Shown: positions 9,311 through 17,344 of the stretch, piece by piece
How positions within the stretch are numbered: the stretch's first letter is position 1
Layout of the letters: every line of letters starts with the position of its first letter
Assembly: GCA_001516055.1 (NCBI GenBank)
Contig: LOEZ01000074.1
Span: 1 to 40,838 of the forward strand
Source of the DNA: Gracilibacter sp. BRH_c7a
GTDB taxonomy: Bacteria > Bacillota > Desulfitobacteriia > Desulfitobacteriales > Syntrophobotulaceae
Length of the DNA: 40,838 nt
Reading direction: 5' to 3'
Translations under genes and position numbers: made by a program
Notes under the pieces: model-generated
Told to the model about the DNA's origin: nothing
Database searches by the model: none
What the model saw: only the letters and a program-made list of their open reading frames with translations

Positions 9311-9541
9311 TTAGTGTTCTTCAGTTTTCTTCTTCCAATAACTATAGGCTGATGTCCCTAGATTTACACCAATTAAGAGGGTAATTGCAATATAAAGCAA
9401 TGTTCTACTATTATCGACCGGACAAGCACCCGCCGGTAGCTGATACCTGTCAATAAGTATTTTTATTATAACCCCAAGGGCAAATACCATAGTACCAATG
9501 TATAATAGATTACTAATGGTTAAATATTCTTTTAATTTCAT
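9311..9541 (-). CDS. Small two-helix membrane protein, unknown
   Basis: A 76-residue protein with two predicted transmembrane helices (about 11-30 and 46-66), a short central loop containing one cysteine, and a charged tail (WKKKTEEH). GGGAGGAGTTGATAGC precedes the ATG, which supports it as real. No family recognised. It sits upstream of the metallophosphoesterase on the same strand. Confidence 0.65.
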   Translation of the reverse strand: MKLKEYLTISNLLYIGTMVFALGVIIKILIDRYQLPAGACPVDNSRTLLYIAITLLIGVNLGTSAYSYWKKKTEEH

Positions 9542-9681
9542 GCTATCAACTCCTCCCTCTTCAATTAAGCAAGCTCTAAGCGATGCACAACTATTCCGTA
9601 TATAAGTATACCGTAATTTATTGTACTAAGCCATTTTTATAGCAATACTTGTGCTAATGGCAATGATGATCAATTATAAAT

Positions 9682-9713
9682 AACAGACAGGGTTTGCTGT
9701 TCCCCTGTCTGTT
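9682..9713. terminator. Strong hairpin in the 9542-10065 gene-free stretch
   Basis: AACAGACAGGG and CCCCTGTCTGTT form an 11-bp stem with a short loop. On the minus strand it is followed by ATTTATAATT, so it may end rdhC transcription about 350 bp after that gene's stop. The rest of the stretch holds no convincing gene; one 66-codon frame at 9758-9958 has no RBS. Confidence 0.45.
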
Positions 9714-10065
9714 CAATAGTGTGCGTTCTTACATAAATTCCTCCAACAATCTCTCCTTTACCACGAATCCGTTGGTGATGCTGTCGACATTATTTTGATA
9801 GTTATCAAATTATAAAAGTTTGTGAAAGGTGGAGTTTTAATAATATAACATATAAATTGGGGAATCAGTCGGAGAAACTGTCTTATTAGATGCCGATCTA
9901 CGCAATCCTCATTCTTCTTGGTTGACTGGAAATTGAATTCAAAGTTTAGCTTTAGCAAATGTTAACCGCTATGTATCAAGACCTATGCGCGAGTTCATAC
10001 CGCAGCATTTTGCAGCAAAACAACGATAATTAAAACCAAGCAAAATATTACAAAACCATCAAATA

Positions 10066-11271
10066 TTAAGACGGTGGATGAGTGTTTTGTTTCATCTCGA
10101 TTTGTTGCAATCCGTTCGGATTCAGTTGTTTTTTCTTCAGTATGTTTTGTATCCACTGCACACTACTCCTTCTGCATTTAACCATGTAATCCAGTATTCC
10201 TCCCACCGGGCAGAAAAATCTGCACCAGAAACGAAAGATAAAAATTCCGGTAAACAACATCACCGGCAACATCAACCACTGAGTCGGTGCTCCCTCCCAA
10301 GCAAAAAGCGGGGCAAATATCTCATAACTGCTGATACTGGGATTTCTCATTATAAAGGCGAAAACCAAAGCACCCCAAGCCAGAAACAAGCGTAAATTTT
10401 TAAACCTCTGCAGGCTTCGCTCGCAAGGTTGATAATTGATCCTCCCAAACTTTCCGAACGCTCCCATTAGCTCCGAGAGAGCACCATATGGACAAATCCA
10501 AAAGCAATAAAGATTACGTCCTGTTATAAGAATCAATAATAAAATCCCAAATAGTAAAACAAGCCAGAAGGGAAGATTCTGCCAAGGGATATTTCCAGAA
10601 AGAACTGAAGAGAAATTACCCAGGGTAAGGAGGGATTTTTGCCAGTAACCAATCAAGAGAAAACCTGCTAGGAAAGTAATATTCCTGAGTTTGTTCCATT
10701 TTAACTTTTGGAAAACAAATACGACCAGCAATAAGGTCAGGATCAAATAGTTTTCCAAAGGTATTTGACGCTCAGCTGCATTAGGTACTTCCATGTTTAG
10801 TTGTGTAACAGCTATATAATGGGAAGCTCGCCGTACTGCTTCAGCAATTGCCTCGGAAGTATAAGTGCATCCAGCCACCCCATCCAAATCCTGCCCTAAT
10901 TCAAAGTGATCGTTTGCAGCTTTATCATGCAGCCTTTCCATAAAGCCCTTATTGACTACTTTATTAAAAAAAGATGGCGTCTCCGTATGTTTTACAATAA
11001 TAACATCTTTTAGTCTGCCGTCTTGACCGATAAAGATTAAAACCTCGATTGGCCCTGCATAACCTATTGCACTCTGCCGGTCAAAATAACCAATCACCTC
11101 ATTATCCAAGGAGGCTTTATAGAGCTGTCCGGAAATATGCTCCAGATTACTGCCTTGATCCGCCATATTCTTCATTTCAGGTAAATAGTCCTTCCCTGCG
11201 GCAGTAACGTAGGATATTATACTGGCAGACAGTATTAACAAGCATAAAATAGACAGGTACTTTTTGTTCAT
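10066..11271 (-). CDS. rdhC: RdhC-type FMN-binding membrane protein of organohalide respiration
   Basis: A 401-residue protein (ATG at 11271, AGGAG before it). A signal/anchor helix is followed by an extracytoplasmic FMN-binding domain. Its motif around D130-T136 (DGVAGCT) resembles the threonine-flavinylation site of NqrC/RnfG/PceC, with Cys in place of the usual Ala. Five or so membrane helices follow, with two CX3CP motifs (C256/C260 and C350/C354) like NosR/NirI and PceC. RdhC proteins are proposed to pass electrons from the quinone pool to the dehalogenase or to help its maturation. It lies after rdhA1, separated by 108 bp that contain a hairpin. Confidence 0.88.
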   Translation of the reverse strand: MNKKYLSILCLLILSASIISYVTAAGKDYLPEMKNMADQGSNLEHISGQLYKASLDNEVIGYFDRQSAIGYAGPIEVLIFIGQDGRLKDVIIVKHTETPSFFNKVVNKGFMERLHDKAANDHFELGQDLDGVAGCTYTSEAIAEAVRRASHYIAVTQLNMEVPNAAERQIPLENYLILTLLLVVFVFQKLKWNKLRNITFLAGFLLIGYWQKSLLTLGNFSSVLSGNIPWQNLPFWLVLLFGILLLILITGRNLYCFWICPYGALSELMGAFGKFGRINYQPCERSLQRFKNLRLFLAWGALVFAFIMRNPSISSYEIFAPLFAWEGAPTQWLMLPVMLFTGIFIFRFWCRFFCPVGGILDYMVKCRRSSVQWIQNILKKKQLNPNGLQQIEMKQNTHPPS

Positions 11272-11323
11272 CTCAGCTCCTCTACCTCTTCCACTGTAAT
11301 ATGGATCAAACACGAGTCAAATC

Positions 11324-11351
11324 GAGGACCAGACTCATTGATCTGGTCCTC
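11324..11351 (-). terminator. Hairpin between rdhA1 and rdhC
   Basis: GAGGACCAGA (11324-11333) and TCTGGTCCTC (11342-11351) form a perfect 10-bp stem. On the minus strand the following run is only moderately T-rich (GATTTGACTCGTGTTT). It may give partial termination, so that rdhC is made at a lower level than rdhBA1. Confidence 0.55.
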
Positions 11352-11379
11352 AGAAAATAGTATTCCAAAAGATTTTATT

Positions 11380-12690
11380 CTATTGGTTTTTCCAATAGTC
11401 TTCACTCTCAACGATCTTGCCATAACCCATCCAATCATCAACTGTTACCAAGCCGCCGCCGAGAATAGGAGCCAATTTATTGCCTAATTCGTGTGTCCAG
11501 TATCCTTCAGGCTTATTGTATGGACAGGTAGCAATACAGCGGATGCAGCCTGCACCACCATTTTCATTCCAGAATACGCGGCATTTTTCACAATCGACAT
11601 ACCACTTTTTAATACCGTCATTGTTGGAAATATTAAAACCTTCGGTTGTCATATCACCTTCAGATATTGCACCACTGGGGCATTCCCGAGCACATTTTTT
11701 ACAGCTTTCGCAGAAATCCCTTACACCCAGGTTAACAGGCTTATCGGTAGCTAGAGGTAAGTCAGTAATAACTTTGGATATGCGCACATTAGGGCCAATG
11801 GTACTCATTAACAAACCATTACGTCCCAATTCACCTAATCCAGCCTGAATCGCCAGGGGAATACTAAGCATCGTATCATTGCCAGCAGGAATTGCATTGT
11901 AGCCCAAACCACGGATAAACTCTGCAATAGTGGATGCTCCATAAGCCATTAAAGAATAGCCTACCTGAGTACCGGCATGACCTAAGACATAGGGAGAGGT
12001 GCTCACCATTTCAAAAGGCATTCGATGGAGCAGTACAATCACATATTTCATTTTTGTCGGTATAACTTTCGTTCCATCTTCTTTAATCTCCGGTTTGTCT
12101 GCTGTGGAGCTTAACTCTATCTTACCGCTTTCTTTTGTACCCCTATGGAACCAATCCGTATAAACCCAACGGGGATCAACCGTTGTTATCCCAACGGCGT
12201 CAATTCTGTTATCATGGGCAAAGCGCTTGATTGCTTTTGAAGCTTCTGCAGGGTCAGCTTTCCAGGGCTCTTGAGGAGGCTTGGCAGCTCCCAAAGATGA
12301 CCAACTGTATAATCCCTCATTTCCACTTCTCCAACCAAAGCCTGTACCTAAAGTATTTGCTACCGTCCCGGCTGCACCACCTGCTGCTATATCCAGCACG
12401 GTATAACCGGGACTACCTGGAGTTATGGTTGGTTTGGGCGGGGGGATAAACTTTGTATCCCATTCCATTCTAGCAAACATTTCGTTTTTTTGATTAAATT
12501 GCTTATAATCTTTTGAAATCTCATATAACTCATCTATACTATTGGCAGTGGCAGCCTCTGCGATATTGTTGCCGGTTATAGGTAATTGAGCCATAGCCGA
12601 TGCTGCAGCCACTAACCCTGCACCTTTAAAAAAGTTTCTCCGGCTAATTCCGTAGCTTTGCTTTTTGGTTGATTCATTGGATTCTGGCAT
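11380..12690 (-). CDS. rdhA: Reductive dehalogenase catalytic subunit, copy 1
   Basis: A 436-residue protein. The Tat signal is SRRNFFKGAG (R17, R18), followed by a hydrophobic stretch ending near AEAAT. The corrinoid-binding core has a Tyr (Y245 in VGYS), Asn (N271) and Arg (R303 in GPNVR). Their spacing matches the catalytic Tyr246/Asn272/Arg305 of Sulfurospirillum PceA. Two [4Fe-4S] clusters follow: CX2CX2CX3CP (C327-C337) and CX11CX2CX3CP (C370-C389). The length is near CprA (about 450) and shorter than PceA. It is exported folded and removes halogen from an organohalide as terminal electron acceptor; the substrate is unknown. rdhB1 lies 26 bp upstream. Confidence 0.95.
   Translation of the reverse strand: MPESNESTKKQSYGISRRNFFKGAGLVAAASAMAQLPITGNNIAEAATANSIDELYEISKDYKQFNQKNEMFARMEWDTKFIPPPKPTITPGSPGYTVLDIAAGGAAGTVANTLGTGFGWRSGNEGLYSWSSLGAAKPPQEPWKADPAEASKAIKRFAHDNRIDAVGITTVDPRWVYTDWFHRGTKESGKIELSSTADKPEIKEDGTKVIPTKMKYVIVLLHRMPFEMVSTSPYVLGHAGTQVGYSLMAYGASTIAEFIRGLGYNAIPAGNDTMLSIPLAIQAGLGELGRNGLLMSTIGPNVRISKVITDLPLATDKPVNLGVRDFCESCKKCARECPSGAISEGDMTTEGFNISNNDGIKKWYVDCEKCRVFWNENGGAGCIRCIATCPYNKPEGYWTHELGNKLAPILGGGLVTVDDWMGYGKIVESEDYWKNQ
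12496..12655. repeat. 160-bp block identical to 14435-14594 (5' ends of the two rdhA genes)
   Basis: By eye, every base of this block matches 14435-14594, covering the Tat signal and the start of the mature protein. The flanking coding sequence differs at many positions, so this is a sharply bounded identical tract. Confidence 0.9.
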
Positions 12691-12716
12691 TTTATTTCGT
12701 TCCTCCTTACAACGTA

Positions 12717-13013
12717 TTATCCTGCAATCTGAGCGGACTTAGTTCCTTGGATTTTGAGAGATCCGGTAAATCTTTTCAGTAATACAAACAAGATAATTTC
12801 ACCAATTCCGAAAAATAGTAATGCAACCGCCGCTGCCTGAGGAACTCCTTCAATGACAGAAGTGCCTACAAAACTTACTGTAAAAACAGTCCAAGCTATT
12901 AACGCTATTGCCAAGATGCGGGTATACCATTTCTGTTGATTTTTTTCTCTAATAAATAACCAATAGACCATTCCGGTTGTGAGAACTCCGAGTATGAATC
13001 CTAAAATTGCCAT
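12717..13013 (-). CDS. rdhB: Reductive dehalogenase membrane anchor, copy 1
   Basis: A 98-residue protein with three hydrophobic helices. The RdhB-like pattern SxxEGxPQAA...LLFFGxGExILF (about residues 51-76) carries the two conserved acidic positions. RdhB is thought to hold the exported RdhA on the outer face of the cytoplasmic membrane. It has GGAGG before the ATG and precedes rdhA1. It is nearly the same as the copy at 14657-14953. Confidence 0.9.
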   Translation of the reverse strand: MAILGFILGVLTTGMVYWLFIREKNQQKWYTRILAIALIAWTVFTVSFVGTSVIEGVPQAAAVALLFFGIGEIILFVLLKRFTGSLKIQGTKSAQIAG

Positions 13014-13047
13014 GCTTTAACACCTCCTATAATTCTTTTCTACCATC

Positions 13048-13091
13048 ATAGTAAAATACAGTATCCGAAAGAAATGTCATATACTACATTT
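13048..13091 (-). promoter_or_regulatory. rdhBA1 promoter with CRP/FNR-type operator
   Basis: The operator AAATGTCATATACTACATTT (plus-strand spelling, 13072-13091) has perfect 6-bp arms. A TACTAT -10 lies at 13053-13048, giving an operator centre about 40-41 bp upstream of the expected start. That is the class II activator position. The operator edge is 59 bp from the rdhB1 ATG. Confidence 0.75.
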
Positions 13092-13212
13092 CACAATAAA
13101 AACGCAAAAAAGCTCATTATTATAATCTGTTAACAAGAAAAAAATCTTGATTCATCTACCCTATTTCTGGGTTGGTATAAACGTAATGCTTTTGAGACGA
13201 CAAATAGTAAGA

Positions 13213-13240
13213 CTGCTTCCCGCTATACATTTGGGAGCAG
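13213..13240. terminator. Hairpin between rdhA2 and the rdhBA1 promoter
   Basis: CTGCTTCCC (13213-13221) pairs with GGGAGCAG (13233-13240) with one bulge. It lies about 65 bp after the rdhA2 stop on the minus strand and would separate the two rdhBA units. A stronger T-run is on the plus-strand side. Confidence 0.45.
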
Positions 13241-13306
13241 CCTTATTTTTGAACATTCTACTTTAAATCAACGAATAAGTGTAAACCGAATCTCAGTATA
13301 CAGGAA

Positions 13307-14629
13307 CTATTCTATTGGTTTTTTCCAATAGTCTTCGCTCTCTAGCACCTTCCCATAACCCATCCAGTCATCAATTGTTACTAAGCCGCCTCCAATGATA
13401 GGTGCTAATTTATTACCTAATTCGTGTGTCCAGTATCCTTCAGGTTTATTGTATGGACAGACAGCAATACAACGGCTGCAAGAAACACCACCCATATTCT
13501 CCTCCCAGAATATACGGCATTTTTCACAATCCACATACCATTTTTTAATTCCGTCATTGTTAGAAATATTGTAACCTTTTGTTGTCATATCACCATCCGG
13601 TATGGCACCACTGGGACATTCCCTGGCACACTTTTTACAACTTTGGCAGAAATCCCTTACACCCAGGTTAACAGGCTTATCACTAGCAAGAGGTAAGTCC
13701 GTAAGTATCTTGGATATACGAACATTGGGCCCAATGGTACTAATCAACAAACCGCTACGCCCTACTTCTCCTAAACCCGCTTGGATAGCCAGCGGAACGC
13801 TGAGCATCGTATCATTAGCCATGGGGATGGCATTGTAGCCCAGACCGCGGATAAACTCAGCTACAGTGGGTGCCGAATTAGCCATTTTAGAATAGCCTAC
13901 GCCAGTAGCCCCATGACTCGCGGCATAGGGAGTGGTGTTGATCATTTCAAAAGGCTGCCGGTGAAGCATTACAATAACATATTTCATTTTTTCCGGAATA
14001 ACTTTTGTCCCGTCTTCTTTAATCTCGGGTTTGTCTGCAGTGAGGCTTAACTCTATCTTACCGCTTTCCTTGGTAGCCCTATGGAACCAATCTGTATATA
14101 CCCAACGAGGATCTACAGTGGTTATCCCAACAGCATCAACTCCGCCGATGTCATGGGCAAAGCGTTTAATTGCTTGCGAAGCTTCCCGAGGTTCTGTTAT
14201 CCAAGGCTTTGGAGGAAATTGAGTAGCACCCAGGGAAAACCAGCTGAATAATCCATCATTTCCGCTCATCGCACCGAACCTTGAGTTAAAGGAAACGGCT
14301 ACTGTCCATGCTGCAAGACCAGCTGCTATGTCTAAAACTGTATACCCGGGAGAACCTGGGGCTATGGTTGGTTTTGGACGCGGCATAAATCTTTCATCCC
14401 ATTCCCAGCGACAGAACACTTCGTTCTTCTGGTCAAATTGCTTATAATCTTTTGAAATCTCATATAACTCATCTATACTATTGGCAGTGGCAGCCTCTGC
14501 GATATTGTTGCCGGTTATAGGTAATTGAGCCATAGCCGATGCTGCAGCCACTAACCCTGCACCTTTAAAAAAGTTTCTCCGGCTAATTCCGTAGTCTTGC
14601 TTTTTGATTGATTCATTGGAATTTGGCAT
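13307..14629 (-). CDS. rdhA: Reductive dehalogenase catalytic subunit, copy 2
   Basis: A 440-residue close paralogue of copy 1. It has Tat motif SRRNFFKGAG, the putative catalytic Y246/N272/R304 and the two ferredoxin-type clusters (C328-C338; C371, then CX12CX2CX3CP to C391). Differences from copy 1 gather in residues about 71-165 and 231-255, regions likely to shape the substrate channel. The C-terminal half and the first ~65 residues are nearly unchanged. It has its own rdhB 27 bp upstream and its own promoter. The substrate is unknown, but a different specificity from copy 1 is plausible. Confidence 0.95.
   Translation of the reverse strand: MPNSNESIKKQDYGISRRNFFKGAGLVAAASAMAQLPITGNNIAEAATANSIDELYEISKDYKQFDQKNEVFCRWEWDERFMPRPKPTIAPGSPGYTVLDIAAGLAAWTVAVSFNSRFGAMSGNDGLFSWFSLGATQFPPKPWITEPREASQAIKRFAHDIGGVDAVGITTVDPRWVYTDWFHRATKESGKIELSLTADKPEIKEDGTKVIPEKMKYVIVMLHRQPFEMINTTPYAASHGATGVGYSKMANSAPTVAEFIRGLGYNAIPMANDTMLSVPLAIQAGLGEVGRSGLLISTIGPNVRISKILTDLPLASDKPVNLGVRDFCQSCKKCARECPSGAIPDGDMTTKGYNISNNDGIKKWYVDCEKCRIFWEENMGGVSCSRCIAVCPYNKPEGYWTHELGNKLAPIIGGGLVTIDDWMGYGKVLESEDYWKKPIE
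14435..14594. repeat. 160-bp block identical to 12496-12655
   Basis: Second member of the identical tract in the 5' part of rdhA2; see the entry at 12496. Confidence 0.9.
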
Positions 14630-14656
14630 TTTTATTTCGTTCCTCCTTACAACCTA

Positions 14657-14953
14657 TTATCCTTCAATCTGAGCGGATTTAGTTCCTTGGATTTCGAGAT
14701 TTCCGGTAAATCTTTTCAATAATACAAACAAGATGATTTCACCAATTCCGAAAAATAGTAATGCAACCGCTGCTGCCTGAGGTACTCCCTCAATGATAGA
14801 AGTGCCTACAAAACTTACTGCAAAAATAGTCCAAGCTATTAACGCTATTGCCAAGACACCCGTGTACCATTTCTGTTGATTTTTTTCTCTGATAAATAAC
14901 CAATAGACCATTCCGGTTGTGAGAATGCCAAGAAAAAATCCCAAAATTGCCAT
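14657..14953 (-). CDS. rdhB: Reductive dehalogenase membrane anchor, copy 2
   Basis: A 98-residue, three-helix protein differing from copy 1 at only a handful of residues. SIIEGVPQAA and LLFFGIGEIILF are kept. It precedes rdhA2 by 27 bp. The expected role is anchoring RdhA2. Its promoter carries the same operator as that of copy 1. Confidence 0.9.
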   Translation of the reverse strand: MAILGFFLGILTTGMVYWLFIREKNQQKWYTGVLAIALIAWTIFAVSFVGTSIIEGVPQAAAVALLFFGIGEIILFVLLKRFTGNLEIQGTKSAQIEG

Positions 14954-14985
14954 CTTAATACCCCCTATTTTTTCCTTTTATCCCA

Positions 14986-15031
14986 ATTATAAGCAAGGAG
15001 GTTTAAACAAAAAATGTCACAAACTACATTT
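14986..15031 (-). promoter_or_regulatory. rdhBA2 promoter with CRP/FNR-type operator
   Basis: Operator AAATGTCACAAACTACATTT (15012-15031) and a perfect -10 TATAAT (14991-14986). The operator centre is about 42 bp before the expected start. The operator lies 59 bp from the rdhB2 ATG, the same distance as in the rdhBA1 promoter. Confidence 0.78.
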
Positions 15032-15064
15032 TAAAAAGAAGCAAAAAAAAAGACCAGGAAAGGT

Positions 15065-15688
15065 TTAAGTATTCCTCAGCTTTTTTATAGTTTTGGCGAC
15101 GGTAACTCTATGAATCGCCAGTAGTTCAGCGATTTTTTTTTGGGCGAGTAGTTTCTTCGGAATCATAGAACGTTCAATTTGTTTCAGTTTTTCTAAATCT
15201 CCAATATAACCTTTTATTTTTGTTTCAGCGTTACTAAAACGAAGAATACTGAGCTGGTGAATTAACTGATCCGTTTTTTGATAAATACATTGAGAAACTT
15301 CCAAAAAGAATTGTTCATCATGATCTAGGAGGTAGGAAAAATCTTCATATGGCATAGTCCATATTTCCAAATCTGTATAAGAATGACCAACCACTTGGAA
15401 TGCTCTGTATGCGCTCATCAGTTCTATATCACCGTATGCACATAATAGTATAATATCTTTGATTAATGAATTTTCCGCTAAAATTATAAATGTCTTTGTA
15501 CCATGCTTATTTTTATAGCTTAAACCCGCAACACCTTTAACTAAAAAATAGACATTTTGTTGATTATCTCCTTCGATAGAGAAATCTGTATTGGCTTTAA
15601 TTACTATTTTAGTATACCGGCAAAAGAAATGCGAAATTGCCGGCAAGGAGTTCCAATAGAATAAACCTGAGTGATTTATGTGATCCAT
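15065..15688 (-). CDS. CRP/FNR-family regulator, RdhK/CprK-like
   Basis: A 207-residue protein with an N-terminal cAMP-receptor-like sensor barrel (about 20-110), a long dimer helix and a C-terminal helix-turn-helix. The recognition helix (AIHRVTVAKTIKKL) has the V-T-V pattern of CprK (HHVTVSRV). In Desulfitobacterium, CprK binds a chlorinated phenol and activates dehalogenase genes. There are no clustered cysteines for an FNR-type Fe-S sensor. It has its own promoter with the same operator found before both rdhBA pairs, so it is probably autoregulated and activates them. The effector is unknown. Confidence 0.85.
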   Translation of the reverse strand: MDHINHSGLFYWNSLPAISHFFCRYTKIVIKANTDFSIEGDNQQNVYFLVKGVAGLSYKNKHGTKTFIILAENSLIKDIILLCAYGDIELMSAYRAFQVVGHSYTDLEIWTMPYEDFSYLLDHDEQFFLEVSQCIYQKTDQLIHQLSILRFSNAETKIKGYIGDLEKLKQIERSMIPKKLLAQKKIAELLAIHRVTVAKTIKKLRNT

Positions 15689-15724
15689 ATTGATTGCTCC
15701 TTGTTAAAGCGTTAAGGTGATTTG

Positions 15725-15770
15725 AATATATTAAATCTTAAACTTTTATTCAATGTCATAAACTACAATT
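15725..15770 (-). promoter_or_regulatory. Promoter of the second regulator with third copy of the operator
   Basis: CAATGTCATAAACTACAATT (15751-15770) begins right after the stop codon of the upstream regulator. A TATATT -10 is at 15730-15725. The operator centre is about 42 bp upstream of the expected start. The arms are less perfect than in the two rdhB promoters. Confidence 0.65.
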
Positions 15771-16361
15771 TTATGTCTCCAATATGGTTTTAATATAACG
15801 ATTAACAGTTTCAACTGAACATCCACTTAGATCGGCTATTTCCTTTCTGGTCAGCGTAATCTTATACCCATTATTTTTATTTAGGATAGAAAAGTATCGA
15901 TCTGCAGCCTCCAATGTTTTTTGTATTCTTTGTTCAGAACTATCCAGAGAGATATTTATAACTTGGTCGTTTGTCATATTCGCAATTAAAGACATATTTC
16001 TTAGAAGTAGCTTCTTGAAGCCTTCAATATCGTATAAACAACTTTTAATACTTTGATTAAAAACGAGTAATTGAGCTTTGGTTCCAGCTTCGATGGTTAC
16101 ATTGCTTTTTTGACCACCTGATATATAAGGGTACTCTCCGAAAAAGAATCCTTTTCCCAGATAAAAAAATGTCTGCTCCCCGCCTTCTATTGAGAACATC
16201 GAAAATTTCACAAGACCACTGGTAATAAAATAAAGTTCTTCAAGATACTGTTCCTGGAGGATGATTACATCTTTTGGCTTATAAGTGACTTGGTTCCCAT
16301 ACTTTATTAAATTATCTAATATATCCTTAGGTATTTCTGCTTCAGAGAAAAGAGAATCCAA
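15771..16361 (-). CDS. CRP/FNR-family regulator, second type
   Basis: A 196-residue protein with a cyclic-nucleotide-like barrel (about 25-115) and a C-terminal winged helix. The recognition helix SGCSVETVNRYIKTI has the V-E-T..R pattern of classical FNR/CRP proteins. The start is a TTG; no ATG or GTG exists upstream before a stop, and AAGGTGATGAGG precedes it. It lacks FNR cysteines. Being next to the RdhK-like gene but different in its recognition helix, it may be a second effector sensor for the locus. No copy of the shared operator lies before it. Confidence 0.83.
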   Translation of the reverse strand: MDSLFSEAEIPKDILDNLIKYGNQVTYKPKDVIILQEQYLEELYFITSGLVKFSMFSIEGGEQTFFYLGKGFFFGEYPYISGGQKSNVTIEAGTKAQLLVFNQSIKSCLYDIEGFKKLLLRNMSLIANMTNDQVINISLDSSEQRIQKTLEAADRYFSILNKNNGYKITLTRKEIADLSGCSVETVNRYIKTILET

Positions 16362-16494
16362 ATCCTCATCACCTTTAATGTTTTTTATCTTTGGCTTAAT
16401 TTTATACGCAAATATAGGATATTACAATCGATACCTTATAGTATAAATATTTCAACAACACTATTCACCCAAGATCCATATCTCATAATTAATA

Positions 16495-16521
16495 AAGGAG
16501 CCTGCTTTCGCAAAACTCCTT
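16495..16521 (-). terminator. Terminator of the ECF/cobamide operon
   Basis: On the minus strand AAGGAG...CTCCTT is followed by TATTAATTATG, about 30 bp after the EcfT stop. Confidence 0.6.
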
Positions 16522-16552
16522 AGGATATCTTAAGATTAGTTCATTCAATTTG

Positions 16553-17344
16553 CTATAAACATCCCCATTGCTTTACAATTCGCACATAAAAAGCCATTAG
16601 TAAAAGCCCCATCGTCATCGCTATCATCAGATAATCACGGAATCTAAAACGCAGTTCACGGGCCGGTGTCCAGGTTTTTGCATAGCCAAAGCCCCGGCTG
16701 ACCATGGACATGGAAAGCGTATCGGCCATTTGAATGGAACTCGCAAACAGGGGAATGACGATTGGTAAAAATGAACGAATGGAAAGGAAAAAACCATCTT
16801 CCTGGTTGTGTGCACCTCGTGCTTTTTGTGCTTCACTGATCTGAAGCCTTTTTTTATTGAGTGCCGGGATAAAACGGAGTGCAGTCATGAGGAGGAATGA
16901 AATCTCGTTGGGAAGTTTTGTCCATTGGAAGAACTGAAATAAATCTTCCAAAGAAGTACTCGTTTGGATAATCAAAGAAGATAGAACAAAAATCAGGATC
17001 CGTATAACATAAGTTAAGCCAAGACTTAAGCCTCCTTGCGTAATTGCCCAGCGATCGCTTGAGCCAAAAGAATAAATGACAGATTGGCTGGAATCGAGTA
17101 TAAAATTAGTATGGCTAAGATTAAAGCTTGTCACGATCAATATTAAAACGAGCAAAGGCCAAAGCGGGAGTAAAGCCTTAGCAAACCGGATCCAGGATAA
17201 CCGGCCAAAGAAAGCAAACCCACAGGCGATAAGAAATAAACCGGCGAGGAAACGCGGATCATTAAATAAAAACGTCAGAATCATAAAGCCGATAAATCCG
17301 ATTGCTTTTACCCGAATATCACTCTGCATTCTTTTCATCAGCAT
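16553..17344 (-). CDS. ecfT: ECF transporter T component
   Basis: A 263-residue protein with about five or six membrane helices and the two cytoplasmic coupling motifs of EcfT, AQKARGA and SRGFG. These motifs dock on the ATPases and transmit ATP hydrolysis to the substrate-binding S component. The start overlaps the end of the ATPase gene by 26 bp, which indicates translational coupling. It is the last gene of the riboswitch-led operon. Confidence 0.9.
   Translation of the reverse strand: MLMKRMQSDIRVKAIGFIGFMILTFLFNDPRFLAGLFLIACGFAFFGRLSWIRFAKALLPLWPLLVLILIVTSFNLSHTNFILDSSQSVIYSFGSSDRWAITQGGLSLGLTYVIRILIFVLSSLIIQTSTSLEDLFQFFQWTKLPNEISFLLMTALRFIPALNKKRLQISEAQKARGAHNQEDGFFLSIRSFLPIVIPLFASSIQMADTLSMSMVSRGFGYAKTWTPARELRFRFRDYLMIAMTMGLLLMAFYVRIVKQWGCL

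Noticed and set aside
9758-9958. 66-codon minus-strand frame in the gene-free stretch before rdhC
   Set aside because: No ribosome binding site, no recognisable protein pattern, and the composition looks non-coding.
11480-11848. Long plus-strand frames opposite the rdhA genes (also 13424-14222)
   Set aside because: They mirror the strongly coding rdhA frames on the other strand, lack RBSs and have no protein-like pattern.
11380-14629. Epoxyqueuosine reductase (QueG), a B12/Fe-S relative of RdhA
   Set aside because: Tat signals, paired RdhB anchors and RdhC plus CRP/FNR regulators point to respiratory dehalogenases.
16362-16552. A fourth copy of the shared operator before the first CRP/FNR regulator
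   Set aside because: I searched both strands by eye and found no TGTCA...TACA-like site there.
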